This document shows, piece by piece, positions 17,666 through 28,524 of a stretch of DNA of 64,000 nucleotides. This stretch comes from Nonomuraea sp. PA05 (GTDB lineage: Bacteria; Actinomycetota; Actinomycetes; Streptosporangiales; Streptosporangiaceae), in NCBI RefSeq assembly GCF_008086045.1, contig NZ_VSEY01000012.1, positions 220,830 through 284,829 on the forward strand. The letters are read 5' to 3'. The position numbers and the translations under genes were made by a program. The stretch's first letter is position 1. The number at the start of each line of letters is the position of its first letter. Under the pieces are notes generated by a model. That model searched no databases and was not told where the DNA came from. It saw only the letters and a program-made list of their open reading frames with translations.

Positions 17666-17905
17666 TCAGAACTTCATGTTCTCGATGACCTGCATCGCCG
17701 CACGGTGCTGCGCCGCGGACGCGTCGCTGAGGCTCTTGGCGAGTTCCTCGCTGTCGACAGGCTCGGGAGCCGATTCCTGACCGGTATCCTCCGTGGCCTC
17801 CGGAAGGGCATCCATGGGGACTTCCTCGACAGTTATGTAACCCACGAGCGTCATCTCGTCGGTTTCGACGGACACCTCGTAGAGCTCAGGGAATTCCTCG
17901 GACAT
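17666..17905 (-). CDS. Small acidic protein (79 aa)
   Basis: Family not recognised. The product is strongly acidic with runs such as EVSVETDEMT, EEVPMDALPE and EPVDSEELAK, and ends in a short basic-amphipathic helix (AQHRAAMQVIENMKF). It is probably flexible, with one C-terminal helix. ATG 17905 has AAGGAG at good spacing. It lies 12 bp after the Hsp70-CD225 gene and 26 bp before the Caspase 1 gene, so it is almost certainly cotranslated with both. A disordered small protein next to a protease is a good candidate inhibitor or substrate; this is inference. Confidence 0.75.
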   Translation of the reverse strand: MSEEFPELYEVSVETDEMTLVGYITVEEVPMDALPEATEDTGQESAPEPVDSEELAKSLSDASAAQHRAAMQVIENMKF

Positions 17906-17917
17906 GGTCGTCTCCTT

Positions 17918-19303
<1,386 letters not shown>

Positions 19304-19330
19304 GACTTACTCCAATCAGCAGTTATCTCT

Positions 19331-21100
19331 TCAGCCGAGCGCGGCCTTCAGGCGCCCGGCATGTGCGGCGAGCTCGCGCGTGCGACCGCGTAGTTCCTCC
19401 GTAGCGGCCGCGTCCGGTCTTGAAGAGGCCGACTCCAGGTCGGCCTGAAGCCGGCGTCTGCGGCTGTCCAGACGGGTGGCGATCTCGCCTTCGAGGCGGC
19501 GGCGCAGATCGATCACGTGCTTGCTGAGCTGCGCGGTCATCTCGCGCCTGATCAGCTCGAGCCTCTCCTTGGCGAACAGGCGGGCCTCGCGCTGCGTGCG
19601 TACGCGCGTCAGCTCGTTGTATCGGTGCCGTAACATCGCCGAGCTCACCACGAGCGCGGCGGCGGGCCCGAGCGGCCCCAGCACGGACGACAGCAGCGTG
19701 CTGCTCGCCATGAACACTCCCAGAACGGGCCAGCCGGCGGACAGGAGGTCGCCGAAGCCGTCCTCGCCCGGTGGCTGCGGCTCATCGGCCGTCACCTGCG
19801 GAAGCCTGCGCAGCCGCCCCGGCATCGGCAGGTCGTCGATGTCGATCTGGGCGTCCTCGCGCAGCAGGATCTCGGCCACGACCTCCTCGGCGCTCGTCCT
19901 GACGAAGGTGTTGAGATCGGCCCATCGTCCGTCCACAGCGTCGCCGAGCTCCCGGGGCATGGTCTCCAGCAGCTCCGGTGCGGCCTGCACGATGATCCGC
20001 TCACAGCGGCCCGACAGCTCCTGCAGGTGCCGGGCGATCTCGCTCTGCAGGTCCACGCCGATCTTCTGGAAGCCTGCCGCCAGGTCCTGGCGCCAGCGGG
20101 CGGAGAGTCTGGTGAGCTCCTCGTAGCGCCGCCGCTCCGCCCCGAGGCCGCCCGACGGGTCACCGGCGGCCGCGGCCAGCCGGGCCGACAGCGTGTGGTC
20201 GATCCGATCCAGCACGGTCAGGATCAGCCGGGTCAGGTTGACCGCCCGGAGCCGCTCTGCCCGTCCGATCACGTCGTCGGCCAGCAGGCGTTCGAGCCGG
20301 TCGAAGCCGCTCTCGCGGTGGAGCTGCTCGGCGATGTCCGCCTCGCCCTCGGCCATGGCCAGGTCGGCCTCGGCCTTGAGCCTGCTCGACACCGGTACGA
20401 CAGGGGCGCCGGCGAAGCGGGGCGCGTGCAGGCGCAGCAGTTCCCGGTTGGCCTCGGCCACGCTCGCCCACCCGGGATGGACGTCCGTCTTGGTGAGCAC
20501 GACGGCGACGTACTCGACCCGCTCCGTGGCGCGGGCGAGGAATCGCAGCTCGGCTGCCGTCAGAGGCGCGGACGCGTCCACGACCAGCAGCAACGCGTCC
20601 GCCATGGCCAGCGCGGCAAGGGTGATCTCCGTGTGGCCCGCCTCCAGACCGGCCACCCCGGGGGTGTCCACCAGGTCCAGGCCGCGGCTGAGCAGGCCTG
20701 AGTCCAGCCCGACGGTGACGGAGCGTACGCCCTTGGCATTGCCCGGGTTCCCGTCGGCCGAGGCGTAGGCGGGGATGCCGGCCACCCCGATGTCCAGTGG
20801 CTCGGACCCGTCCACCAGGTGGGCCCAGGCGCCCTCCTCAGAGGCGTGGCGGACCGTGATGTGCACGGCGGTGGCGATGTCCGCCTCCACCGGTAGCAGG
20901 CCGGGCCGCCCGACCAGCGCGTTGATCAGTGAGCTCTTGCCTCGCTTGGTCTCGCCCACGACCACCACCGTGGTGGCCGGTGGGCCGTCGGCGTCCCGCT
21001 CGGCGCACAGCCGCTTGGCGGCCTCCGGCAACCCGGCCTGCTCGGACAGGGCCGCGACGGACGTCGTCAGTTCCCTGAGACGAGCGATCGGATCGTTCAT
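19331..21100 (-). CDS. Dynamin-like GTPase (GTPase 1)
   Basis: A 589-aa large GTPase. G1 is GETKRGKSS (49-57), G3 is VDTPGVAGL and G4 is LTKTD, so all GTP-binding motifs are intact. The C-terminal half is helical and heptad-rich (stalk-like). It contains a hydrophobic segment around residues 448-485 (WPVLGVFMASSTLL, LGPAAALVVSSAML) that could insert into membrane, as in bacterial dynamins. ATG 21100 overlaps the upstream gene's stop (ATGA) and has AGGAG upstream. It is located between a small membrane protein and the Hsp70-CD225 gene. The likely role is membrane remodelling or stress sensing. Bacterial dynamin pairs usually act as hetero-oligomers, and GTPase 2 is the obvious partner. Confidence 0.88.
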   Translation of the reverse strand: MNDPIARLRELTTSVAALSEQAGLPEAAKRLCAERDADGPPATTVVVVGETKRGKSSLINALVGRPGLLPVEADIATAVHITVRHASEEGAWAHLVDGSEPLDIGVAGIPAYASADGNPGNAKGVRSVTVGLDSGLLSRGLDLVDTPGVAGLEAGHTEITLAALAMADALLLVVDASAPLTAAELRFLARATERVEYVAVVLTKTDVHPGWASVAEANRELLRLHAPRFAGAPVVPVSSRLKAEADLAMAEGEADIAEQLHRESGFDRLERLLADDVIGRAERLRAVNLTRLILTVLDRIDHTLSARLAAAAGDPSGGLGAERRRYEELTRLSARWRQDLAAGFQKIGVDLQSEIARHLQELSGRCERIIVQAAPELLETMPRELGDAVDGRWADLNTFVRTSAEEVVAEILLREDAQIDIDDLPMPGRLRRLPQVTADEPQPPGEDGFGDLLSAGWPVLGVFMASSTLLSSVLGPLGPAAALVVSSAMLRHRYNELTRVRTQREARLFAKERLELIRREMTAQLSKHVIDLRRRLEGEIATRLDSRRRRLQADLESASSRPDAAATEELRGRTRELAAHAGRLKAALG

Positions 21101-21531
21101 GACCGGTTCTCCTCGTTCGTACGTGTGTGGTCGAAGACGGTGACCTCGGCCTCGCGGAGCACTTCTGGCCCGCTCTCGTAGCCGGGCCGCACCACGGCGG
21201 CGACCAGACCGTGACGGCCGGGATCGTCGGTGGGCTCGCGGTCGACCGCCCGATGGCGGAGCGTGGAGAACGGCTCGCCGCAGGCCGCGATCGCGTGGAC
21301 GCCGACGTCGGCCAATGCCCGATGCACCTGAGCGCGCAGAGCCTCGCTGGTGAGCTGGTCGGCCAGCTCGATGCAGGCCAGGACGAGCCGGTCATCCCTG
21401 GCGCTGGACGCGGTGTGCGGCGTGCGGACGGTGGCCCAGCGATGCTGCCTGAGCAGCCCGCCCAGGCAGAGCCCTGCCGCGAAGGCCGTCACGGCGAGCA
21501 GCACCCACACCCAGATGATCAGGAACGACAC
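21097..21531 (-). CDS. Small N-terminally anchored membrane protein (144 aa)
   Basis: Residues about 3-27 (FLIIWVWVLLAVTAFAAGLCLGG) form one transmembrane helix. It is followed by a roughly 115-aa cytoplasmic domain with several conserved-looking charged segments (DDRLVLACIELADQL, VVRPGYESGPEVL). I do not recognise the domain. GTG 21531 overlaps the end of GTPase 2 by 13 nt, and its own stop overlaps the GTPase 1 start by ATGA. The three are therefore translated as a unit. It could be a membrane dock or nucleotide-exchange partner for the two dynamin-like GTPases. Confidence 0.78.
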   Translation of the reverse strand: MSFLIIWVWVLLAVTAFAAGLCLGGLLRQHRWATVRTPHTASSARDDRLVLACIELADQLTSEALRAQVHRALADVGVHAIAACGEPFSTLRHRAVDREPTDDPGRHGLVAAVVRPGYESGPEVLREAEVTVFDHTRTNEENRS

Positions 21532-23033
21532 GGGATCGCCTCCTCGGGCTGGCCGTGCGCGCCGGCCTGGGCGTACAGGTGCAGATAGGAGAGCTTCACT
21601 GTCCTGGCCACCCGCGCGGCGGCCCGGCTGATCCCCGGCCGGTTCTCGGTGGCCTGCCAGCGGTTCGCTCCCGCGCGGGCCGCCTCGCGCATCGACTGCG
21701 CGCCACCGCCGGCGGGCAGGCCCAGCCGTGCGGCGGGATCGGTTCCGGTCATCACTCGCAGCGCGTCCTCTTCCAGCTCCGCCGGCAGGCGGGCCGTGCC
21801 GGTCGCGATGAGGCGCATCGCGTCCATCTCCTCGAGCTGGTGCATGTCCGGGGCGAGGCGGATGCGCTCCAGCTCTCCCCGCAGCCCTGGGAGGTCTCCG
21901 TAGGCCAGCGACTCCAGCGCCCTGATGGCGGTGACCGCCTTCATGGGATCGGCTCTGCGGGTCAGCGACCGTCCGATGAAGGTGTCCACCTCCCGGACCC
22001 CGGAGAGCTCGTGGAGCGCGCGGACGAGCTGGGCCGCCGATCCGGTGCCCGAGTCGATCTGCCCGAGTGCCTGTCGGAGCCCGTACAAACCGAGGAGGGA
22101 CAGCAGGTGCCGGCGCCGCGCCGCAGGAACGGGCGCCGCGTCCTCGCGGACGAACAAATCCGCGCTGAGCAGCAGCCGCCGCCGGGTTCCCGCGGTGAGC
22201 GCTGCCAGGGCGCGCAGGTCGTCCGCGTCGCGTTCGGTGAGCAGTCCCGCCCCGGCGGCCTCGCCGAGCAGCCCGACGACCGGCAGCACGTCGGCCACCA
22301 GCATGCGGAAGCGGTGACCGTACTTGGTGGCGATCCTCCTGGCATCCGGCCACGGGTCAGGAACGTGTCCTGCCAGCGTGTCCACCCGGCTGAGCACGCC
22401 GAGCGCGTTGAGCGCGGACATCCCGGCGAGCGCGTCCCGGAAGTCCTCCAGCCGCAGCATGTCGTCGCTGCGCGGCTGCTGGAACAGGTAGATGAGCGCG
22501 TCCGCCTGACTGATCGCCCTGGTGGAGGCGCCGTCCAAGGCGAGCAGCTGATGGGTGCGCGCGCTGAGCCGGGCGTCGGACGACTCCAGTCCCGGCGTGT
22601 CGACGATCGTCACGCTCCTCAGCCGCTCGTGCGAGAGATAGACCGTCATATGGGAGATGCTCGGGTGCTCCAGGCCGATCTCCTCGGCCGCGGGCAGTCG
22701 CCCGCCGCGCAGCGGCAGCACGATCGCCTGCCCCTCGTAGGGCTGGACGTCGACGTGCTCGTGGTGGTGGTAGCGATACCAGGTCACGACCTTCGTACAG
22801 GTCCCGACCGCAGTGGGCGCCACGCGCCGCCCGAGCAACGCGTTCACCAGCGTCGACTTGCCGGCCTTCTCCCGCCCGCCGATCGCGACGCGCAGCGGCT
22901 CGCACAACCGGTCGCGTACGCCGGTCACCGTCGCCCGCTGGTCCGGCTGCGTGAGCGAGCCGAGCAGCCGGTCGCACAGCCCCAGGAGCCGCTGGGAGAG
23001 CGGCCCGAGGTCGTCATCTCGAAGGAGGTTCAC
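21519..23033 (-). CDS. Dynamin-like GTPase (GTPase 2)
   Basis: From the chosen GTG 23033 the product is 504 aa. G1 is GGREKAGKST (52-61), G3 is IVDTPGLES and the G4-like motif is LSRVDTL. Between G1 and G3 there is a His-rich loop (YRYHHHEHVDV). The C-terminal half is helical, with no long hydrophobic segment. The frame stays open further upstream through the AT-rich divergent region, so the start is uncertain; GTG 23033 is preferred because the upstream part lacks coding character. It is the first gene of the leftward arm, and its promoter must lie in 23034-23161. A helper or partner role with GTPase 1 is inferred from the coupled gene order. Confidence 0.85.
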   Translation of the reverse strand: MNLLRDDDLGPLSQRLLGLCDRLLGSLTQPDQRATVTGVRDRLCEPLRVAIGGREKAGKSTLVNALLGRRVAPTAVGTCTKVVTWYRYHHHEHVDVQPYEGQAIVLPLRGGRLPAAEEIGLEHPSISHMTVYLSHERLRSVTIVDTPGLESSDARLSARTHQLLALDGASTRAISQADALIYLFQQPRSDDMLRLEDFRDALAGMSALNALGVLSRVDTLAGHVPDPWPDARRIATKYGHRFRMLVADVLPVVGLLGEAAGAGLLTERDADDLRALAALTAGTRRRLLLSADLFVREDAAPVPAARRRHLLSLLGLYGLRQALGQIDSGTGSAAQLVRALHELSGVREVDTFIGRSLTRRADPMKAVTAIRALESLAYGDLPGLRGELERIRLAPDMHQLEEMDAMRLIATGTARLPAELEEDALRVMTGTDPAARLGLPAGGGAQSMREAARAGANRWQATENRPGISRAAARVARTVKLSYLHLYAQAGAHGQPEEAIPCRS

Positions 23034-23161
23034 GGGACCAGCGTCCGATAACAGCGCCCGAATTCGATACAGGGAAATCCCTATTTCTTGAGATACCGGG
23101 TAGTACGCATTGATACGTATAAAAGCTAGCTTTAGATCATGAATGCGCTCATGCTTGAGCC
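23034..23161. promoter_or_regulatory. Divergent promoter region of the island with three palindromes
   Basis: This 128-bp region separates the two arms and is clearly AT-richer than the genes. It contains AGGGA-AA-TCCCT (23071-23082), the 8-bp palindrome ATACGTAT (23113-23120) and the perfect 12-bp palindrome AAAGCTAGCTTT (23122-23133). Both arms must be transcribed from here. The palindromes are candidate sites for the LAL regulators or the stand-alone HTH protein. No exact -10/-35 pair can be assigned with confidence. Confidence 0.6.
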
Positions 23162-25906
23162 GTGTTACACGGGCGGGAATCTGAGACGGGCGCCATACTG
23201 GACGCCCTTGATCGCGCACAGCACGGCCATGGTGCGGCACTATTGATCCACGGCGAGCCGGGGTTAGGGAAAACGGCATTGCTGCGGTATGCCCGCGACC
23301 AAGCGGCTGACATGCGCATACTCGTAGCCGACTGCTCCCCCACAGAGACAGCCGTCCCCTTCGGAGCTCTGTCCCTATTGATCCGCCCTCTGAAAAACGA
23401 TATTGGGGATTTGTCGGACTTGGAACGAAATGCCTTGATTGACGCTTTGTCGTTGCGGCTGCCGACGGACAAGAACCACTTCCCGATTTATGCCGCCTTC
23501 CTGGCATTGTTGTCGGCCGCCCGTCGGCCTCTGCTCGTGTGCGTGGACAACGCTCAATGGCTCGACCGCTCCTCGGCCGAGGCGCTGATGTTCGCGGCCC
23601 GGCGTCTGCGGACGGAAGGCGTCGCGATGCTGGTGGCCGGGCGGCCACAGGAGGATCCCGGGAACACCCGGGAGATCGGCCTGCCCGTCCTGCGGCTGCG
23701 TCCGCTCGGCCGGGACGCCTCGCTTCGGGTGATCGCCGCCGCGGCGAGGGACCGGGAGACACACGCCGCCGTAGCCATCGAGATCGCCCGCCAGGCATCC
23801 GGCCACCCGGACGCCCTCGCCGAGATCGTCCGCGGGCTCGACGACAGCCAGCTCGCCGGGCGCGGCCCGCTACCGGACCCGCTGCCGTCGGCCGCCTCGG
23901 CAGGCCGGCTCTTCGGCCCGCGCATTACCTCGCTCGACGCGGCGGCCCGCCAGGCGATGCTGGTCGCGGCGGCTCACGGTGAGGGTGAGCTCGGCCCTGC
24001 GCTCGCAGCGCTCCGGCTGGCACGTGTCCCCGACTCGGCGCTCGAAGCGCTGGAGAACGCGGGTCTGGTCTCCCTCAGCGGACACGGGATCACCTTCAGC
24101 CATCCCCTGGTACGGTCCGCCGCCATCGACCTCGCCCGGCCCTGCGAGCTCCGCGAAGCGCACCGTGTGCTCGCCGATGCCCTTCTTGAGCCGCGCCTGG
24201 CCGAACGCCGGGCCTGGCACCTGGCCGAAGCCTGCCTTGCGGCCGACGAGCAGGTGTCCAGCATGCTGGAGGAGACCGCGGAGATCGCCCGGCGGCGGGG
24301 CGGGCACGCGGCCGCCGCCCAGCAACTGGACCGCGCGGCGGAGCTGAGCCCGGACTCAGGACACCGGTCCAGGCGCTGGCATCTGGCCGCCGACCATGCC
24401 AGGCGCGCGGGCCGCCCAGGGTACGCCGCGCTGCTCCTGGACAAGGCGCGGGCCACCAGTCCCCAGGAGACGACGACCTGCGCCGACCGCACGCGAGGAC
24501 GCTTCCACCTGTTCACCGGTGGCGATCCGAACCAGGCCGCCGACCTCCTGCGCGCCGCCGCGGACTCCCTCGCCGCGCACAAGTCCCCGGCCGCGGCCCC
24601 GGCCTACGCCGACGCGGCCATGGCCGCCTTCCTGGCGGGAGACCCCGTACGCGCCAGCGATCACGCCTTCGCCGCCATGACGCCGGAACTGGCCGCCCCC
24701 GCGGAGATCAGCATGGTCAGCGGCCTGATCGTCGGCATGGCGTGCCTGCAGACCGGGCACGTGGTGGACGGCCTGCGCATGCTGCGCGAGGCCGTCGCGG
24801 CCGTCCACGAACGCGGCGTCTCCACCGAGGACCTGGAATACACCGTGTTCCTGGCCCTCGCCCACGTATGGGTGGGCGACCTGCCCGCTGCCCGGACTCT
24901 CACCACCACGCTGGTCGACGAGTTGCGCGCCCGGGCGGCGTTCGGGACCTTGCCCCTGGCCCTGTACGGTTCCGCGTACGCCCACCTCGCATCCGGCCGC
25001 TTCACCACAGCCCACGACCAGGCAAGCGAGGCGGTCGCGCTGGCCGGCGGCACAGGCAATCCGCTGTGGTCGTATTTCGCGCTGAGCTGCCTGTCCCTCG
25101 TCGAGGCACATCAGGGTGACGAATTAGGCTGCCGTGAGCACGCCGCGGCGGCCTCGGCCCTGCGGGACTCGTCCGACCTGCGGTTCCCGCGAGACTCACG
25201 CAACGCCCTCGGCTTGCAGGAGCTCAGTCTCGGCAGGCCGAAGGCCGCTCTGGCGCATCTGGAGGCGGCCCACCGCAATCCCCGGCCGGGCAGCGCGTTC
25301 GTCTTCCACGGCCCGTCCGGCGCCGATCTGGTCGAGGCCTACGTGCGCGCGCTCGGCGCCGTTCCCGGAGAGCTGGCGGAGCAGGTCATCCACCAGTCGG
25401 GACACCTGGATCCCGGTGGCGAGGCGGCGCTGGCCTGGCGGTGCAGAGGCTTCATGGCGGACGATGAGATGTTCACCGAGTTCTTCGAGCACGCGCTCGC
25501 GCTGCACAGTGACGCCGGCTCCCGCTACGACAGAGCGCGAACAGAGTTCTGCTTCGGGGAACGGCTCCGCCGCACCGGCCGGCGCCGCGATGCGCGCCGG
25601 CACCTGCGCCAGGCCTACGACGCGTTCCTGGCACTGGGCTCCCCGCTGTGGGCGCAGCGCAGTGCCGACGAACTACGGGCGACCGGCGAGCAGGTGCGGC
25701 CCGTCCTGGACGGTGGTCAAGAAGCGCTGACGCCTCAGGAGCATCGGGTAGCAGCGATCGTAGCCGCGGGTGCGACCAACAACGAGGCCGCCGAGGCGCT
25801 GTTCCTCAGCCCCAAGACCATCGAAGCTCATCTCTGCCGGATCTACCGCAAGCTGGGCATCCGCTCGCGTGCGCAGCTCGCCGCCCGGTTCCGGCCCGGC
25901 ACGTAG
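23162..25906 (+). CDS. LAL-family LuxR regulator (LAL 2), TTA-containing
   Basis: A 914-aa LAL regulator. Walker A is HGEPGLGKTALL (about 30-41), Walker B VCVDNAQWLD, followed by TPR-like helical repeats. The C-terminal GerE HTH is LTPQEHRVAAIVAAG, then AAEALFLSPKTIEAHLCRIYRKL. It starts at GTG 23162, directly followed by a rare TTA codon. TTA also encodes Leu35 inside Walker A and Leu655. Translation may thus depend on the scarce Leu-UUA tRNA (bldA-type developmental control). The upstream ATGs nearby are out of frame. It opens the rightward arm, 33 bp before the Caspase 2 gene, and is the likely activator of the arm. Confidence 0.92.
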   Translation: MLHGRESETGAILDALDRAQHGHGAALLIHGEPGLGKTALLRYARDQAADMRILVADCSPTETAVPFGALSLLIRPLKNDIGDLSDLERNALIDALSLRLPTDKNHFPIYAAFLALLSAARRPLLVCVDNAQWLDRSSAEALMFAARRLRTEGVAMLVAGRPQEDPGNTREIGLPVLRLRPLGRDASLRVIAAAARDRETHAAVAIEIARQASGHPDALAEIVRGLDDSQLAGRGPLPDPLPSAASAGRLFGPRITSLDAAARQAMLVAAAHGEGELGPALAALRLARVPDSALEALENAGLVSLSGHGITFSHPLVRSAAIDLARPCELREAHRVLADALLEPRLAERRAWHLAEACLAADEQVSSMLEETAEIARRRGGHAAAAQQLDRAAELSPDSGHRSRRWHLAADHARRAGRPGYAALLLDKARATSPQETTTCADRTRGRFHLFTGGDPNQAADLLRAAADSLAAHKSPAAAPAYADAAMAAFLAGDPVRASDHAFAAMTPELAAPAEISMVSGLIVGMACLQTGHVVDGLRMLREAVAAVHERGVSTEDLEYTVFLALAHVWVGDLPAARTLTTTLVDELRARAAFGTLPLALYGSAYAHLASGRFTTAHDQASEAVALAGGTGNPLWSYFALSCLSLVEAHQGDELGCREHAAAASALRDSSDLRFPRDSRNALGLQELSLGRPKAALAHLEAAHRNPRPGSAFVFHGPSGADLVEAYVRALGAVPGELAEQVIHQSGHLDPGGEAALAWRCRGFMADDEMFTEFFEHALALHSDAGSRYDRARTEFCFGERLRRTGRRRDARRHLRQAYDAFLALGSPLWAQRSADELRATGEQVRPVLDGGQEALTPQEHRVAAIVAAGATNNEAAEALFLSPKTIEAHLCRIYRKLGIRSRAQLAARFRPGT

Positions 25907-25939
25907 AGATCTGTGGCTCACCTAGGACTGGAGGAAGGC

Positions 25940-28477
25940 ATGGGACGTCTGGCGCTGTTGACCGGAGCCGAGACCGAGGGCCTCACGGGCGTGGGGACCG
26001 ACGTGGCGGCGATGGCGGACCTGCTCGGCCGCAGGGGATTCGAGATCCGCCGGCGCGAGGGTGAAGCGGCCACGAGAGAGGGAATCCTCGAGGCGTACGA
26101 GGGGCTGATCCGCGACGTGCGCGAGGGAGACGCCGTCGTCTTCTACTTCAGCGGCCACGGCGTGCACGCCACGGCCGAGGCCGGTCTGGCCGACGTCCAG
26201 TTCATCGTCCCCTGGGGCTACGGGACCGTCGGCGACGGGTTCGGCGGCATCACCGACGTCGAGCTGTCGGTGCTGCAGGCCCGGCTGACCTCGGTCACGC
26301 CCAACGTCACCGCCATCATCGACTCCTGCCATGCCGCCCGCATGTCCAGGGACCCGCGGCTGCGGCCCAGGGCGCTGGCCCATCCGATACCTGCCGAGGT
26401 CGTCGCCGAGCACCTGCGCCGGCTGAGCGCCGAGGGGTGGGACCTGGGGCAACGGCACGCCGAGGCCAATCCGTTCGCCGTGCGCCTGGCCGCGTGCCGA
26501 CGCTGGCAGACGGCCTTCGAGTACACCAACGCCCAGGGCGTCACCACGGGTGTCTTCACCGAATCCCTGTGCCTCGCCCTGCGGGAGGCGGAGGAAGCCG
26601 AGGCGGTCGGCACGAGGGCGAGCTGGAAGACCATCATGAAACGGGTCGAGGAGCGCGTGCTCGCCCTGGCTCCCGGCCAGCGCGCGCACGTCGAGGGCAA
26701 CCCATGGCGGCTGCCCTTCGATCTCGCGGAGGAGACGCACGAAGACCTGCTCGACGCCGAGCGACTGCCGGACGGCCGGATTCGGCTCCTCGGGGGGCAC
26801 CTTCTCGGCGTGGAGCCGGGTGACGGCTATGCGCTCATCACGGACCAGGACTCCGTGCTCACCGACGTGACTGTGAGCACGGTGACCGGGGCGACCTCCG
26901 TCGCCGCCGTGACCTCCGGCTCGCCGCCCCCCGCCCTGCCGCAGCGCATGCGAGCCCGTCTGATCCGCCGCGAGCTGCCCCGGTACGCCGTCAGTGTGCA
27001 CGGGCCGGGTCCCGTGGCGGACGACATGCGTGCGGCGCTCGACGCCGCGCCGCACGTCCGCCTCGCCACGGCCGGGACAGCGGCGGTCCTGTGCACGGTC
27101 GAGGTCTCGCGGGAGCCGGGCGAGATCCGGTTGCGGGACGAGGTCGGCGAGCTTGTCCGGCCCAGACCCGCCTCCCCCGAGGGCGTCGCCGCCACAGTCG
27201 GCAACGTGTCCAGGCTGGCGCGCAGCGCGACTCTGCGCACCCTGCCCGGCGGAACGGGTGACAGCGAGCTGATCGTCCCGTACACGGTGGAATGGGGACG
27301 GGTGAGCGACGGTGCGCCGGAGCGGCTGCCTGACGGCGGCGCCGTCTGCCACACCGGCGAGCCGATCTACGTCCTGCTCCGCAACGACGGCGACCGGCCC
27401 CTGTACTTCTGGCTTTTCGACCTGGGCATCACCGGCGGTGTCACGCACATCACGAATGCCGATCCGTACGGGCTGGTGCTCGCCGGCGGCGGCGAGTACG
27501 TCGTCGGGCATCTGCCGGACGTGGGCCTGGCCGGTCTGCCGCTGTCCTGGGCGGAGGGCGTGCCGGCGGACGCGCCCCGGCCGGAGTCGCTGCTCGTCGT
27601 CGTGGCCGACCGGGAGCAGGACCTCGCCGCCTTGGAGCAGACGGCTGCCCGTGGCGCGAGAAGCCAGGCCACCGTACGCGCGAGCCTGCGGCCCACCTCC
27701 TCGGTGCTCGAGAGCATGCTGCATCGGACCATGGCCGGCATGGGCAGGGAGCTGCCCGCCGAGCAGCACGCCCGCCCGGTTCGTTACGCGGTCGAGCATC
27801 TTGATTTCCTTCTCCACCCCGCTCCGGCGGTCTCACGTGAGACCGCCTCGTTCCTCGTCGACCAACGACCCGACCGCTCGCTGCGCATCCCGCACAAGGG
27901 GCGGGCACGCGGCGGCCCCGTCCCGGTCGCGCTACGGCTCGGTGAGCTCGTCGTGCATCGCAACCGGGCGCTGCGTGGCGGGGACGTGCGAATCGACGCG
28001 CTGGTGCTCACCGGGGCCGATGGCGAGTTGCCCGCGTACCGCGCGGAGACCGTCCGATTCTCTGGCATACGCGACGGTGACCGGCTCCCGCTGGACGACC
28101 TCCTCCTCTACCACGGGCCTGCCGTCGACTACCTCGACCTGGCGCTCTGGGTGTCCCGCGACCGGCAGGACAGCCTCCACCTCAGCGACATGCTGAGTGA
28201 GCGCCTGGGATCGATGGACTTCAAGCAGGCGGTCGTCGACGTGGCGGGGCTGGCGGTGGCCGCGCCGCAGATCCTGGCGGCGGTGACCGCGCTCGGCGCC
28301 ACCGCCACCATCGTCAACATCGCCTATCAGCTGCTGTCGGCAGCGGTCGGCGACAGCATCGGCCTCTACCGTACGTCGCTGCTGCAGGCGGAGGGTTTCT
28401 GCCTGGGTCACCACCCGTCCACCGGTCTCATGCGGGCCCAGGACTTCTCCTTCAGGTACGAGGTGCTCAAGGTGTGA
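25940..28477 (+). CDS. Caspase-like (peptidase C14) protein (Caspase 2)
   Basis: ATG 25940 is chosen over GTG 25913 because GGAGGAAGG lies immediately upstream; the product is 845 aa. The caspase domain (about 1-260) has His73 in YFSGHGVHA and Cys130 in IIDSCHAARMSRD. The motif DSCxxxRMSRD is shared with Caspase 1. The central beta-rich part (YFWLFDLGI, EYVVGHLPDV) resembles DUF4384. The C-terminal region again parallels Caspase 1 (IDALVLTG, YLDLALW, RYEVLKV), so the two are paralogues over their full length. It follows LAL 2 and precedes two CHAT genes. No signal or membrane segment is seen. Confidence 0.9.
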   Translation: MGRLALLTGAETEGLTGVGTDVAAMADLLGRRGFEIRRREGEAATREGILEAYEGLIRDVREGDAVVFYFSGHGVHATAEAGLADVQFIVPWGYGTVGDGFGGITDVELSVLQARLTSVTPNVTAIIDSCHAARMSRDPRLRPRALAHPIPAEVVAEHLRRLSAEGWDLGQRHAEANPFAVRLAACRRWQTAFEYTNAQGVTTGVFTESLCLALREAEEAEAVGTRASWKTIMKRVEERVLALAPGQRAHVEGNPWRLPFDLAEETHEDLLDAERLPDGRIRLLGGHLLGVEPGDGYALITDQDSVLTDVTVSTVTGATSVAAVTSGSPPPALPQRMRARLIRRELPRYAVSVHGPGPVADDMRAALDAAPHVRLATAGTAAVLCTVEVSREPGEIRLRDEVGELVRPRPASPEGVAATVGNVSRLARSATLRTLPGGTGDSELIVPYTVEWGRVSDGAPERLPDGGAVCHTGEPIYVLLRNDGDRPLYFWLFDLGITGGVTHITNADPYGLVLAGGGEYVVGHLPDVGLAGLPLSWAEGVPADAPRPESLLVVVADREQDLAALEQTAARGARSQATVRASLRPTSSVLESMLHRTMAGMGRELPAEQHARPVRYAVEHLDFLLHPAPAVSRETASFLVDQRPDRSLRIPHKGRARGGPVPVALRLGELVVHRNRALRGGDVRIDALVLTGADGELPAYRAETVRFSGIRDGDRLPLDDLLLYHGPAVDYLDLALWVSRDRQDSLHLSDMLSERLGSMDFKQAVVDVAGLAVAAPQILAAVTALGATATIVNIAYQLLSAAVGDSIGLYRTSLLQAEGFCLGHHPSTGLMRAQDFSFRYEVLKV

Positions 28478-28496
28478 TCGCTGCATGGCGGCCGGA

Positions 28497-28524
28497 TTTC
28501 TTGCCGGGGGCAATACGCAAGAAA
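28497..28524. promoter_or_regulatory. Inverted repeat TTTCTTGC-N12-GCAAGAAA before CHAT 2
   Basis: Perfect 8-bp arms at 28497-28504 and 28517-28524 in the 102-bp, AT-richer gap between the Caspase 2 and CHAT 2 genes. A second short inverted repeat CGGCA-N5-TGCCG follows at 28535-28549. This looks like an internal promoter/operator or an attenuating hairpin separating protease expression levels. Confidence 0.45.

Noticed and set aside
25913..25939. GTG 25913 as start of Caspase 2
   Set aside because: ATG 25940 has a near-ideal ribosome site immediately upstream and begins exactly at the caspase fold.
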